From: Stromatinia cepivora
Lineage: Eukaryota; Ascomycota; Leotiomycetes; Helotiales; Sclerotiniaceae
Assembly: GCA_014898415.1 (NCBI GenBank)
Contig: RCTD01000005.1
Span: 2,418,001 to 2,482,000, forward strand
Reading direction: 5' to 3'
DNA length: 64,000 nucleotides
How positions within the stretch are numbered: the first letter of the stretch is position 1; each line of letters opens with the position of its first letter. The notes beneath the pieces are model-generated. The model saw only the letters and a program-made list of their open reading frames with translations, was not told the DNA's origin and made no database searches. Below are positions 1 to 11,011 of this stretch, piece by piece. Position numbers and translations under genes: made by a program.

Positions 1-51
1 TTAAGAATTGTTAGATCAATCGCCTACATTCAACCATTTCATACACAAAGA

Positions 52-1530
52 ATGTTCTTTTTACGGCAGGAAGGAGGTGGGGGTGGTGTGGCAGGTGGGA
101 GGAATCAGATTGAGGACAGGGAAGACGTAGGAGGGAGAAATGATGAAGGGGAAGATCCGGGGCACGAAGGTCAGGGCGACGAAGATGATACAACCGACGA
201 AGAAGATCAATTTCCGCTTGTTGGAATCCCTCGTGATGTACTCCATAATCTGAACATGACGCAGCAGGAGTTGGAGGATGAAGAGTTGGAGCCAGACGAA
301 CACGACCGTAAGGGTATTATAAAGGTTTCGCAGAGATTGACTAAAGACGGTGGCATGCTTCTTGCACAAAGCTCAGAAAAGCCAAGTAATTATTACGCAC
401 TCTTGGACCGACTGAATGCAGATCGTAATAGTCCCCCTCCGACCGAGGAAGTGTACAACTCATATATCTCTGCCGTCAGAAACAAGGATCAAGATGTATT
501 CATTGAAAGAGATTTCCTGTTTAAGGAACCGAGGCAACCAGAACCAGCGTTGCCCGATTGCGGCGTGATTACCCGGCAAGAGTTCACAATATTGGGCGAT
601 CATGATGGTTTAAAGGATTTAGTAGGCCCCCAGCCAGATTATATTGAGGGATTTCATAATCGTCGAGATATCCTAAAAGCGCTATATGACGATGTCGATG
701 GAGCTGCTGAGATGCTCGAAAACGAGTCTTCGCGATCATTGGTCCTTCCTAGCCTAGCAGGCCATTGGACCAGGCCTGGAGTTCCGATTGAGATGGCAAT
801 GATTCAATTAAGATACATAGGGGCTGCCATGGTCACAGAGAAACGACGAGCTCTAAAACGTATCAGAAACTTTATGGGGATGAAGATCACGACCAAAGAA
901 CAACACCGCGGTGTCATCACTTTTAAAATGCAGGAATCTACTTTAACCTTCTATACACATTTTCGTCGAACAGGCAAGTCAAAAAAGTACAGTTTCAATA
1001 TGATCCCGGAATATCATATGTACGAGCTTCACTCCGTCGTGCTAAACCGATCGTTGGGAGCTTTCCAACAAGGATGGAAACTAATTCGAAATGCTCAGGA
1101 ACTTGGGCTATTCCACTCTAACTTGTTGATTCGTGCTTTGTCGATTGTTTTGCCTCATGAAATTCAAGTGGTTGCTCTTAGAGCACGAAACAGAGCTGCC
1201 GAGGCTAGATTGGCGGCATTGAGGGCTCTTAATGCATGGAGGATTGAGACGAGGAGGGTTATGGAGAGGAGGGCTCTTAATTCATGGAGGATTGATACGA
1301 GGAGCATTATGGAGAGGGGGGCTCTTAATGCATGGAGGACTGTGATGAGGAGGGTTATGGAGAGGAGGGCTCTTAATGCATGGAGGACTGAGACGAGGAG
1401 GGTTATGGAGAGGAGAACTCTTAATGCATGGAGGACTGAGACGAGGAGGGTTATGGAGAGGAGGGCTCAAGATATGCCGGCTGAGGAAAGGACTGCCCGT
1501 CGTAGATGGTTGCAAAATAGATTTCGCTAA
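52..1530 (+). CDS. orphan fungal protein with C-terminal 16-residue tandem repeats
   Basis: Single open frame of 492 codons from the first ATG. The frame is also open from there to the left edge of the window, so the true start or an upstream exon may lie outside. The N-terminus is low-complexity (a Gly run, then Asp/Glu-rich, about residues 6-55) and probably disordered. The middle (about 110-360) looks folded and contains PDYIEGF near residue 200 and a PEYHMYEL stretch near 330. This arrangement faintly recalls a large family of fungal uncharacterised, possibly nuclease-like proteins, but I see no E-x-K type catalytic motif at the equivalent place, so I assign no function. The C-terminus (residues 391-470) is five copies of a basic, Trp-containing 16-residue repeat, probably helical. 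There is no signal peptide or membrane segment. That it is a gene is fairly likely; what it does is unknown. Confidence 0.6.
   Translation: MFFLRQEGGGGGVAGGRNQIEDREDVGGRNDEGEDPGHEGQGDEDDTTDEEDQFPLVGIPRDVLHNLNMTQQELEDEELEPDEHDRKGIIKVSQRLTKDGGMLLAQSSEKPSNYYALLDRLNADRNSPPPTEEVYNSYISAVRNKDQDVFIERDFLFKEPRQPEPALPDCGVITRQEFTILGDHDGLKDLVGPQPDYIEGFHNRRDILKALYDDVDGAAEMLENESSRSLVLPSLAGHWTRPGVPIEMAMIQLRYIGAAMVTEKRRALKRIRNFMGMKITTKEQHRGVITFKMQESTLTFYTHFRRTGKSKKYSFNMIPEYHMYELHSVVLNRSLGAFQQGWKLIRNAQELGLFHSNLLIRALSIVLPHEIQVVALRARNRAAEARLAALRALNAWRIETRRVMERRALNSWRIDTRSIMERGALNAWRTVMRRVMERRALNAWRTETRRVMERRTLNAWRTETRRVMERRAQDMPAEERTARRRWLQNRFR
1222..1461 (+). repeat. coding minisatellite, 5 x 48 bp
   Basis: Five head-to-tail 48-bp units begin at 1222, 1270, 1318, 1366 and 1414, in frame with the host ORF. 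Each encodes 16 residues of the form RALNAWRxxxRRVMER. Units 4 and 5 are the most alike and unit 3 carries GALNAWRTVM. A degenerate sixth unit follows from 1462. Because 48 is a multiple of three, gain or loss of units keeps the reading frame. Confidence 0.9.
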
Positions 1531-1715
1531 ATGCAACTTGTGGATAGAATCTACTATCTATTAATCTGTACTGATACAAACATGGTAACGAGTGATATTA
1601 AGTGTTGATGATCATAAGCTAACGTGCTGCTCTCCACAGTCAACAAACTAACAGTAATATCCTTCTCACAAGATATCTCATATTAAGAAACATGTAAGTC
1701 AACATAGCCACTATT

Positions 1716-3327
1716 TTATGGCTTTTTAACACTTTCCAACCCTGACGAAGCATCTTTACTGCAAGGCACCAGGATCGGTTCACCAGACTCACTAGTAAAT
1801 AGCCTCGGAGAAAGCGGTTGTGACATCTGTCGTTCACGAGGTTGTGATAATCTCGAATCTTGCACGGAAGATATTTGATGAGTAGTATGTCTTTCCGTTT
1901 CGCCACCCATGGGATGATCCACACTATTATTATCTGCCCAGCTGGTTATTCGACTCCGAAGTCCTTGATTGTTTGTACTAGGTGGTTTGCCGAGATGTGT
2001 GAATTTTAGTAGCATGTTTACACGATGTTTCCATTGGGAATTGTGGCTTGGGAGATCTGCTGCTTGGTTCTCGTTGCAGATTTTCTCCCGCTCGTCTGTT
2101 TGGATGTTAGTTTTCGTTCTGCTAAAGAATGTAAGATTATGTGGTTGAAAACTTACTTAGATAACCTTCAAGTGCTGAAATCACGGGTAAAATTAAGAGG
2201 ATACAGGCAACAAATTGACCAAATGTCCAAGCATTCTGCTGTGCGACGAAGTCTTCCGTGATTTCCAAACCCGGATATCGGGATCCATCTCTTATTACGA
2301 GAGCGTGGTCAACGTCAAATATCAATGTGAGTACTATTGGAAGAATAGGCAATACCCAAAACGATACGATAAACCCCTGGAAAACATATGCTAGCCATAA
2401 ACACAATCTCTCTCGATTAGTGATACGAAAGACTTTCAAACACCAGCTGTAAAGCGAAATGCTGAAACCATTCCTGATACACTGCGGAATGCATTGGAGA
2501 AATGCTTGAAAAAAGAGCAACGTTATGATGGCGATTCGAAGCGAATGCTCGTAGCCTGTATATGGAACCGCTGCCCCACACTTCGCTAGGCAGGCTGCTG
2601 CTTCTCCATTTATCTTCTCGCTGTTAAAAGATCTAAAAAGACCGGATGTGTTCCCAAAACTTCTTGCTCGGGATTGCGCCGCGATGAAAAGTAGAAAGTT
2701 GCCGATGTATCCACAAAATCTAAGTCCAGCCAAAATGTTGTTTTGCAAAAAATGATCGTTCATGGATACGAGAGCAACGGTGTGTGTAAAGCTTGAAAAC
2801 CAAGCTAGATACACGATAATGTTGTAATGATAGGCACTGATTGTATCAAAATTGTAGAGACCAGCAATCATGACAGCCAAACTTGTCACTAGTTGTTGGT
2901 CCGCAAGTGAGAGAATAAGAGGAGTCAAGGCAGCATTCAGTAGCCTGTATCTGGGAAGGTTTGGCTTCTTAGAATAGCGGGGCAGAATCCATCGTCTGTA
3001 AAATCGCACCCTTTCCTTGCCCACATGGTAAATTTTCGCAGCTGTACCCTGATCTGACTTGTGATCGAAATCATGATACTCAGGTTCCGCGTGTTCCGCA
3101 AATTCGTGCGAATGAAGTGCAAGTTGGCATGGGAGACGTAAAACGGCGGCCAAGAGGGTTAATAGCGCTGTGGCAAGGAATGAGATGTAAACCTGGAGCA
3201 GAGGTCAGTAATCCCAGGAAGAAGCCTGGATATCTCGAGGGAAGCATACGCCGACTCCTTCGATTTCAATGTCAGCAGAAAGTGGACCGCAGTCATTTGG
3301 AAAATCGAAACATTCGGCGGCACTCAT
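1716..3327 (-). CDS. multi-pass fungal integral membrane protein
   Basis: Three-exon model, complement of 1716-2095, 2157-3192 and 3250-3327, giving about 497 residues. Intron 1 (3193-3249, 57 nt) has a GTATGC donor, TACTGAC branch site and CAG acceptor. It removes an in-frame TGA and restores a GVGVYISF junction. Intron 2 (2096-2156, 61 nt) has GTAAGT, CTAAC and CAG, and joins the membrane domain to an open 3' exon in frame. The N-terminus is acidic and cysteine-containing (MSAAECFDFPNDCGP). About seven hydrophobic segments follow, starting with YISFLATALLTLLAAVL and ending with FVACILLILPVISAL. The last roughly 125 residues are a polar Ser/Gln/Pro-rich tail, probably cytosolic. This layout is common in uncharacterised filamentous-fungus membrane proteins. 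I recognise no transporter signature. The gene is transcribed away from LYS4. Confidence 0.8.
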
Positions 3328-4184
3328 AATTCTGGCTTTGATGTAAATTTCCAATGGTTTTCAAGCTCATGGAGGCCATGGACAGAAATTGAACTGGCAT
3401 AGCAAACAAAAATGACGGCATCATCAATATAGGAAGGAACAAGCTTGATGATAGCCACTGACTTCATTTGAGTTCAATAATCATGTATCTGAGAAGACGA
3501 GACAACTATGAAGGGGATTTTATCTTTATTGCACTTGCTTTAAGATGAAATTTTACCTAGGTAGAATCTCCAGGTAATGCTCCAGGTCGAGGTTTGGGAA
3601 GAGCTAGGTCCAGAATCATCACCAATAAAGCATGGTAAACCGCAGCAAGAAATTGAAATCATCACAATTTTTCAAAACAGAAAGGCGTTAGTCTCACATC
3701 AACGAGCTTCGTGGTTGACAGCAAATGGAAACCTTGAAACTAAATTTTCATGTCAACTTCATAGAGGGGTCACTTTGCGACCCGAAACACCATCCAAATG
3801 CAGTGGCTAGGGGATCCCCATTCCAGTCCCCAACAGTCTTTAAAGAAGTCGATTCTCAGCAAAAGTAGTGAAGGTGAAATACGAAGTTCTGGTTCTCTCA
3901 TCATACAGTAGAGATTTATGAAGTTACTTATATGCGATTCGATCGGTTTTATATACGTCGCTTGCCGCAAGTTGAGATCTGAATGAATGTAGTAGCTCCG
4001 CCAATCACATCACCGCCGATTCAGGACAACAACCAGAAATCAGATTAGTGTTAGCGTGGCAGAATGCTTGTGACCGCTTTTGATTCCTCGACCTTGATAG
4101 GTTATCGGCGGGTTATCCGATAAAATCTGGAGAATAGTTTTGAATTTATTGAATTTCAGAAAGAAATCAATGAATCCTTAAGCT
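3328..4184. promoter_or_regulatory. divergent intergenic region between the membrane protein and LYS4
   Basis: 857 bases separate the two divergent start codons. No supported ORF lies here; the longest frame (3577-3810, +) has no recognisable features. A CCAAT-type box (gccaatcac) is near 4000 and a short inverted ttatcggcgggttatccgataa lies near 4100. Both promoters must sit in this stretch, but I cannot place TATA elements with confidence. Confidence 0.5.
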
Positions 4185-6815
4185 ATGTTATTGGTAAGTA
4201 TCATATCTAATCCAAAATTGCTTCCGCTGACGATTCTTCTGTTAGAGAATTGGTCCTAAGGGCCTGCGAGTAAGGGCTTCCCGTCCTCTACACGAATTGG
4301 GAGCTCTTCGCGGGGGTTATCGTGCATATACAGCGACCGCGAGACGTTGGCAAGATGTATTCCACTCGCAGACAGAAGATCCAGCTTCTTCGGCCATTTT
4401 ATCCTCCCTGAAAACCACACCTCGTGTTGCGCAGACCCTCACAGAGAAAATTGTTCAACGATATTCCCTTGGACTTGCAAAGGATAAGTTTGTGAAGTCT
4501 GGAGGTATGGAATTACCATTTTATAACAGGAAATCTAGGAGGCCTGCGATTATCGAATTTGCATTCGCTATTGGAGTAGCTGTTTGGAGAAACGTACTGA
4601 CTGGATATGTACAGATTATGTTACTCTGTCCCCGCATTATTGCATGACCCATGAGTGAGTCAATACCTCCAAAGGTGCACTCATGATCCTAACATCACCT
4701 AGCAATTCTTGGCCTGTCGCAACCAAATTCATGTCCATTGGCGCAACTAAAATCCACAATACGAATCAAATAGTTTGCACCCTCGACCACGATGTACAAA
4801 ACAAGAGCGAAACGAACCTCAAGAAATACAAACAAATTGAGGAATTTGCACGGCAACAAGGGGTGGACTTTTATCCCGCAGGGCGAGGAATTGGACATCA
4901 GATCATGGTAGAGGAAGGATATGCTTGGCCTGGAACTGTCACTGTCGCTTCAGACAGTCATAGTAACATGTATGGTGGTATTGGATGCTTGGGTACACCT
5001 ATGGTACGCACAGATGCGGCAAGTATCTGGGCAACAGGTCGAACATGGTGGCAGATTCCACCAATCGCCAAAGTAACCCTCACTGGAGTATTACCGATCG
5101 GAGTTACAGGGAAAGATGTTATCGTTGCACTTTGCGGTTTATTCAACAGCGACGACGTCCTCAACCATGCCATTGAATTCACGGGATCAGAACAAACGAT
5201 GCGCAGTCTCTCTGTCGATGACAGACTTACTATCGCAAACATGACAACTGAATGGGGTGCTTTATCAGGATTGTTTCCAATCGATTCAGTCCTCGAGTCC
5301 TGGTTAAGATATAAGGCTACCACAAGTGCAATGTTTGCCTCCAAAAATGGCAAGGAACCACGGTTTACTCATGCTCGTATCGATGATCTCGTCCAAAACC
5401 AGCTTGTAGCGGACAAGGGAGCTACCTACGCTAAATCTCTGTATCTCAACCTTTCAACCCTCTCACCATATGTTGCTGGTCCTAACAGTGTGAAAATCGC
5501 CACTCCTATCCGCGATTTGGAAGCCCAAAAGATCAAGCTCAACAAGGCATACCTCGTTTCATGCACCAATTCCCGTGCTTCTGATCTCGCAGCTGCTGCG
5601 AAAGTCTTCAAGGACGCCGCCGAGTCTTCTCCCGATAAAACTATTCCTAAGATTGCCGAAGGTGTCAACTTCTATATCGCTGCTGCCTCCATCCCTGAGC
5701 AAGAGGCTGCCGAAGAGGCTGGTGACTGGCAAGCACTTCTTACGGCTGGTGCACAACCCTTACCATCAGGATGTGGCCCTTGTATCGGTCTCGGTACTGG
5801 ATTGCTAGAGCCAGGCGAGGTTGGTATTAGCGCAAGTAATCGAAACTTCAAGGGTCGCATGGGATCCACCGACGCCAAGGCATATTTGGCAAGTCCCGAG
5901 GTTGTCGCCGCCAGTGCTCTCAGCGGCTATATCTCCGGTCCTGGATGGTACGAGCCACCCGTTGGGGTCAATAAGGTCGTTCTCGGTGAAGGTAATGGAA
6001 ATATTGAAGAAGACAAAGCAATCAGCATTGAGGAAGCACTTGAGAAACTCATCTCACAAGCAGAGTCGATTGTAGACGGAGCTGAGTCCAGCCTTTTCGG
6101 CACTTCCTCGAAATCTGTCGAAACTGATACCGAAACATTGACTGAGATCCTCCCTGGTTTCCCAGAGAAGGTTGAAGGCGAAATTGTCTTCTGCGATGCT
6201 GATAACGTCAACACAGATGCTATCTATCCAGGAAAATATACCTACCAAGATGGCGTCTCGGCTGAAAAAATGGCTGAGGTGTGCATGGAGAATTACGATA
6301 AGGAATTCCGCACAATCGCTCGTGAAGGCGATATCCTCGTCTCCGGTTTCAATTTCGGATGCGGTAGCTCAAGGGAGCAGGCTGCTACTGCAATCCTCGC
6401 CAAGAAAATCCCTATGGTAGTTGCTGGAAGCTTTGGAAACATTTTCTCCAGAAATAGTATTAATAACGCTCTGATGGGAGTAGAAGTTCCAAGACTGGTA
6501 CAAAGATTGAGGGAGCACTTTGCTGCTTCTGCACCAGTGCCAAAGAAAGAAGTCATAGAGCCAAGTGAAAACAGCGAAAGCCCCGACCCACCAAAGCCAG
6601 CTGAACAAGCTGTACCACAAGGCGAGAAGGTCTTGACCAGAAGAACAGGATGGAAGTTTGTATGGGATGTTAGACGAAGCAAGGTAGAGGTACAGGAAGG
6701 TGAGGGCGGAGAGAAGTGGAGCCAGAAGGTTGGAGAGTTACCACCCAATGTGCAAGAGATCATCGCTAGAGGAGGTTTAGAGAAATGGGTGAAGGCAGAG
6801 ATCGGGAAAAACTAA
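4185..6815 (+). CDS. LYS4: homoaconitase, mitochondrial (lysine biosynthesis)
   Basis: Converts homocitrate to homoisocitrate through cis-homoaconitate in the alpha-aminoadipate pathway, in the mitochondrial matrix. Four-exon model: 4185-4193, 4246-4504, 4615-4654 and 4703-6815, about 806 residues. The introns (52, 110 and 48 nt) have GTAAGT, GTATGG and GTGAGT donors and CTGAC/CTAAC-type branches. Exon 1 encodes only Met-Leu-Leu. The joined N-terminus ([19 protein letters not shown]) is a basic presequence. Family landmarks include [20 protein letters not shown], the three iron-sulfur cysteines (about C390 in SCTNSR, C460 and C463 in SGCGPC) and the swivel-domain [13 protein letters not shown]. 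The C-terminus ([26 protein letters not shown]) is typical of fungal homoaconitases and excludes plain aconitase. Length fits the family, and nothing suggests inactivation. Confidence 0.97.
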
Positions 6816-7401
6816 AAGCGGGCTATTGGATTGGGAGTTGGAATTGTAAATGACATGTATACTTGTTATCTGACGAATCAAATGAATCGGAGTATTTCAG
6901 CCAACGTTGACCGGTCAATAAGTGAGTGAGTATAAAGCAGTCCTGTTGATCCTAAGCTGAAGAAATTAGAATTAAATCGGAAATAACTCACAAAGTATAT
7001 ATTATTGCATGAGACAAGACTCGGGGCTTGAGTTCTGTTGAGCGCCTAGCCATGAGGAGATTAAATACACTGCTGTATGTGTGGTGTGAAAAGGTTTTCC
7101 AGATGAGAGTATATTCAAACTTCAAAAATTGGAGCTAAGAAAAAGTAGTTGAAATTAAGTCTTCAAAGAAAAATAAAATTTCCCAAACAACATCTTTCTA
7201 TGTTGAACTCAAGGTATATTAATATAGAGAAAAGGGCTCTTCATAGTCCTTTATTTCTTTTGGTTATAGATTAGGTTATTTCATTCAATTGGTTTTCATT
7301 TAGGATCTTAACTTTCAATTGATTTTTCACTTTGAAAGATCTGGGTCAGCGATTTCCCTGTAAATCTTTTTTTGCCAAATCTTTTCAAACAAAAATACTG
7401 G
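6816..7401. other. spacer between LYS4 and the CAP array
   Basis: AT-rich. It should carry the LYS4 3' UTR and the promoter of the first CAP module. A TATA-like ttaatatagagaaaag lies near 7218. No coding sequence is seen. Confidence 0.6.
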
Positions 7402-9108
7402 ATGATGCGATTGGCAGTCATCATGTTTCTTTTCAACTTCATCTCTGTGCTTTTGTTCTCTGACTTTGCAATTGCTTGGATGAGCAATGAAGTAGCAAAG
7501 TCAATGGATGTTGAAAGCTTGGTGCCGGTAGCCCTCAAAACCTTATCAGAATCAGATGAGACTCTCATTCTGACTCCAAACCCACCAGAAACTGTGCTGC
7601 CAATCCTGATCGATACCAGTATCACACCTAGTTCTCCATCCACAACAGAAAACGTCTTTCCACTTTCCTTGACAGCAACATTACGCAGTCTTAGCGAAAA
7701 TGACTCCAAAGCAACTTCAACCACATCCAGCCCCACTAAAGCTCAGATTTCAGCACCGCCTCTAAGTACACAAGCCTTAGCAAAGGAAACGGGATTTAGC
7801 ACTCCAGACCAGTTCAAGATTCAGATCCTTCAAGCTCAGAATTGGTACAGAGCTGCGCATGGTGCAGAACCGCTAGTCTGGAATGATACTCTGGCTGATA
7901 CTAGTTCTGACTGGGTGGCGAGATGTGTTTGGGAACTTGAGGTATGTTATACTTTCTAGTTTGAAGCATTCCGTTATTGTAGCTACTTTACATGTTTATC
8001 GTTATACTTATTCTCGGGACCACAGTCAACCTCAGGCATAGGTAAATCATTTGTATCTGTTATACCAACAAGTGTCTTCGGGGTCATAAACTACTTGGGA
8101 TTAGAGCGTCAGTTCTATAATTGGTCGAATCCAGGAATGACTAATTCTACAAAACAATTTACTCAGATGGTATGGAAGAGTACAACACAAGTTGGATGTG
8201 CTTGGAATAATTGCCGTGAGTTCTATACTTCCGACACACCATTGAAGATTGAGATCTTCTGTGTCACTTGGCACTCTAGTTTCATAGTCCCTTGGAGAGA
8301 AAGAGAAAGAACGCTAACTTCAAATTCTCTGCTAGCACCCGGATCATCACCAGACCCCTCTCCCCCAGCTTCAATTGAAGTTGCCCTATTTCTACTATGT
8401 CAATACTATCCCAAAGGCAATCAAGGAACTTCCAAAGACTGGAGGAAAAATGTGGGAGAGTTAGAATCTGGAACTTTGGGAGGAGGAGTTGTTGCCGTTG
8501 ATGGTTTTGGACTGAGCAGTTCAACTAGCACAAGTAGTACTAGTAGTACAACTAGTAGTTCTTCCGCTGCTACTGGAGTGGATAGCGAGTGTGTGGGCAA
8601 TAAGCCTCATTACAGTCTGTTTGAAGTGATTGTCACCTCAGCTCTTGCCATTGGTTTAGTCACCATATATCCTTCGGTTATGGTCCCTCTTCTTCTGGCT
8701 TTTGGTTTCGCCGATGCAACATCTCAAATGGACATTTCTGCTTCCCTCACAATAACTCAACACATCGAAGCGGTGTCTAAGCCAACTATTACACCCACAT
8801 TCAATACTCAGGCTCCTCCAGCGGAGACTGGGTTTAGCTCACCTCCACAATTTCAAGCCTTGATGCTCAAAGGTGTAGACTGGTACAGAAATAAATTTGA
8901 TGCTACAGCAATTGTTTGGGACGAAAGCCTCGCTACTGACAGTGAAGCTTGGGTTGCACAGTGTCTTTACTTGGCATCTGTAAGTTATTAATTGTCATAT
9001 CCAACACTTATAATTAGCTATTTCCATCAACTTTTCAGCGTGAAAGCTAACATTCTACCATTGTAGGGATCCCCAGAAAATGGGCACACAACATATAAAA
9101 GTGTATAA
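7402..9108 (+). CDS. fungal CAP/PR-1-like secreted protein, module 1 reading into module 2
   Basis: Model: exons 7402-7941, 8026-8215, 8336-8979 and 9067-9108, ending at an in-frame TAA (about 471 residues). The introns (84, 120 and 87 nt) have GTATGT, GTGAGT and GTAAGT donors, and the second has a CTAAC branch. ATG 7402 opens a hydrophobic signal peptide (LAVIMFLFNFISVLLF). A Ser/Thr/Pro linker follows, then a CAP domain with NWYRAAHGAEPLVWNDTLA, TKQFTQMVWKSTTQVGCAW and CQYYPKGN. A Ser/Thr-rich tract and a hydrophobic segment (VIVTSALAIGLV) resemble a GPI-anchor tail, but no stop follows and the frame runs into a second CAP module. The CAP cavity residues are poorly kept: AQN replaces AHN, and KQFTQ replaces the usual HFTQ. 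CAP proteins act outside the cell, often binding sterols or lipids, but here that role is doubtful. An expressed single-module protein or a decaying polymodular gene are both possible. Confidence 0.55.
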
Positions 9109-9730
9109 GAAATCGGTGTCTTTGATATCATAGACATTTGGGGATCACAGGCTTTTTCGTTCTGGAGAAACGAAAAGAATATTTCGGCCGATGTTACACA
9201 GATGGTTAGGAAGGATACCACACAATTTGGCTGTGCTTGGAACAATTGCCGTAAGTTTTCCTTTCCTCATATACGCTTGCCCTTCCTGCTATTTCATATA
9301 CTCCTCCCCTGAAGAGTTTTAAGATGGGAACTAGGAACCTTTAGATCTTTCGCAAATGTTGAGTTGATTCAGAGTGTAACGCTTAATTATTTCAGCCAAA
9401 GGAGCATCGCCTACATACACAAACAACAAACCTTGGCAATATCTGATATGTCATACTACCCACCAGGAAATCCAGATGGACTTTCCTATGACGATCCGCA
9501 ATGGACGGACAATGTATCAGGGCTAGAGTGGGATACCCTAGATGAAATCTCCCACGGAATTTCAAGATCTTCTCTATTTACCGATTCAGTCAGTACAAGA
9601 ACCACTACAAAAATGCGTTCTATAACCCTCATGGCTTCGACCACTACTGCTCTCACAACTAGTACCACCGCGGCGGTATCTAGTATTGAGACCGCGAGTA
9701 TAGCAAGTACGTTTGCAGGGACTTTGTTCA
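8608..9730 (+). pseudogene. CAP module 2, degenerate
   Basis: The same module order follows in frame: hydrophobic segment (MVPLLLAFGFADA), linker, ETGFSSPPQFQ, DWYRNKFDATAIVWDESLA. A donor at 8980 and acceptor at 9066 match the first intron of module 1. The next exon (9067-9250) reads GSPENGHTTYKSV and then meets TAA at 9106-9108, although the continuing frame still shows QMVRKDTTQFGCAWNNC. A further intron (9251-9395, GTAAGT to TTTCAG) fits module 1. At 9449-9459 the sequence TGTCATACTACC has lost one A relative to TGTCAATACTA in modules 1 and 3, shifting the frame at the expected CQYYP motif. The downstream Ser/Thr linker is open only in the shifted frame. Nonsense plus frameshift argue for a pseudogene; sequencing error is the alternative. 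Confidence 0.7.
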
Positions 9731-9732
9731 CA

Positions 9733-11011
9733 ATGATCATAAACTTGATGATCGTTTGTTCAATCACTGCGTATCCTTCTACCTTCATTTCTTTTTTTCT
9801 AAGCTCTGGTTCCGTGATTGCTATGCCGCAATCCTTTATGTTGACCACACGATCATCAAGTCCAGGATCAGCTTTCCCCTCAACTCCACTGCCAGGGTCA
9901 ACTACACTCGACAGTTTGACGCCTAGATCCATCCCAGTAACGGCAGTCGAAAATCCGAAGGCGATATCCATTTCAGTAGAAAGATTTGTCACAATCATAC
10001 CACGACCTTCCCAAACTACGACAAATGAAATAACTGGGTTATCTACAGATAGTGTCACATATACTCCTTACGTCTCTAATCAATTCAACATGCCGACACT
10101 AAATACACAGGCTCAGCCATGGCAAACAGGATTCAGCTCCCCCGCACAATTCAAAGTCGAAATACTTTGGGGCATTAATTGGTATCGAGGTTTGTTCAAC
10201 TACGATGGCCTTATTTGGAATGATACTATAGCCGGTTGGAGTACTGACTGGGTTCATTGTTGTAATTGGAATGATACGATATGTTATTCCTTTTATAACC
10301 CGTTAGTTCCTTGTCGTGATACTAATGCTCATCTATCACAGTTAGTTGTGACCGACCCAGATCTTGGGTCTACTAGCTTTATGGCTATCGACGTAGGTGG
10401 TATGAGTGATACACCTGGTGTGTTAGACGTTGTCAATGCCTGGGAGCGGAATCTACAGAATATTATAGTGCGTATGGTGGCCCAAGGTTACCCACTTTCC
10501 CTATCGGTAGTATTGCCAGTGATGATTTCACACAAATGGTATGGAATGGAACAACGCAGGTTGGGTGTGGCTGGAATAATTGCCGTAGGTTATTATTCTT
10601 TTGTGAAAATCCCTTTCTGGCTGTCATTTCTATGAAAAAATCCGGCACTATGTAAAAATCACTAACACTAAATCTCATTCAGCTGCTGGCTCTGCACCGA
10701 CCTTTGCACACGACTTACCTTGGCAATTCACATTTTGTCAATACTACCCCCAAGGAAATACTGGCGATACTGAAGCATGGTATAACAATATCCAGCCAGT
10801 GAATTCAGGGATCGTATCTCAACTACTCCACGGAATCACCACAAGTGATGCATCCTCAAGTGTGGTCAGTACAATAACTACTATGTTGGGACACCATTCC
10901 ACTACTATCACTGGTGTAGGTCAAACTTCTACAAATGTGGCGAATAAGATGGAGAGAAGTTTGTTTGTGGTGATTATTAGCTCGGTTGTTGTGGTTGGTG
11001 GTCTGGTTTAA
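9733..11011 (+). pseudogene. CAP module 3, degenerate, with GPI-tail-like C-terminus
   Basis: ATG 9733 begins a hydrophobic stretch (LMIVCSITAYPSTFISFFL) homologous to the junctions before the other modules. Linker and CAP start (QTGFSSPAQFKVEIL, NWYRGLFNYDGLIWNDT) follow. The intron expected at 10279-10341 keeps a TACTAA branch and CAG acceptor, but its donor reads ATATGT where module 1 has GTATGT. It is 63 nt long and stop-free, so it may be retained. Around 10460 the frame slips: upstream reads VVNAWERNLQN, while the conserved DDFTQMVWNGTTQVGCGWNN is in another frame. The last intron (10585-10682, GTAGGT, CTAAC, TTCAG) leads to an exon with FCQYYPQGN, a Ser/Thr stretch and a hydrophobic end (VVIISSVVVVGGLV) like a GPI signal. 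One frameshift at least is needed to call this broken. Confidence 0.65.

Noticed and set aside
2096..2156. A shorter 35-38 nt intron ending at TTTAG or GCAG for the same gene
   Set aside because: Below usual fungal intron size and leads to an early stop; the 61-nt CTAAC/CAG intron keeps a long open tail.
3207..3209. In-frame TGA in the membrane-protein gene, suggesting a broken N-terminus
   Set aside because: It is inside a textbook 57-nt intron (GTATGC, TACTGAC, CAG), and the spliced frame is open.
4656..4662. TGAGTCA, a Gcn4/CPC1-type site, tempting for a lysine gene
   Set aside because: It lies in intron 3 and is part of the GTGAGT splice donor, so it is most simply explained by splicing.
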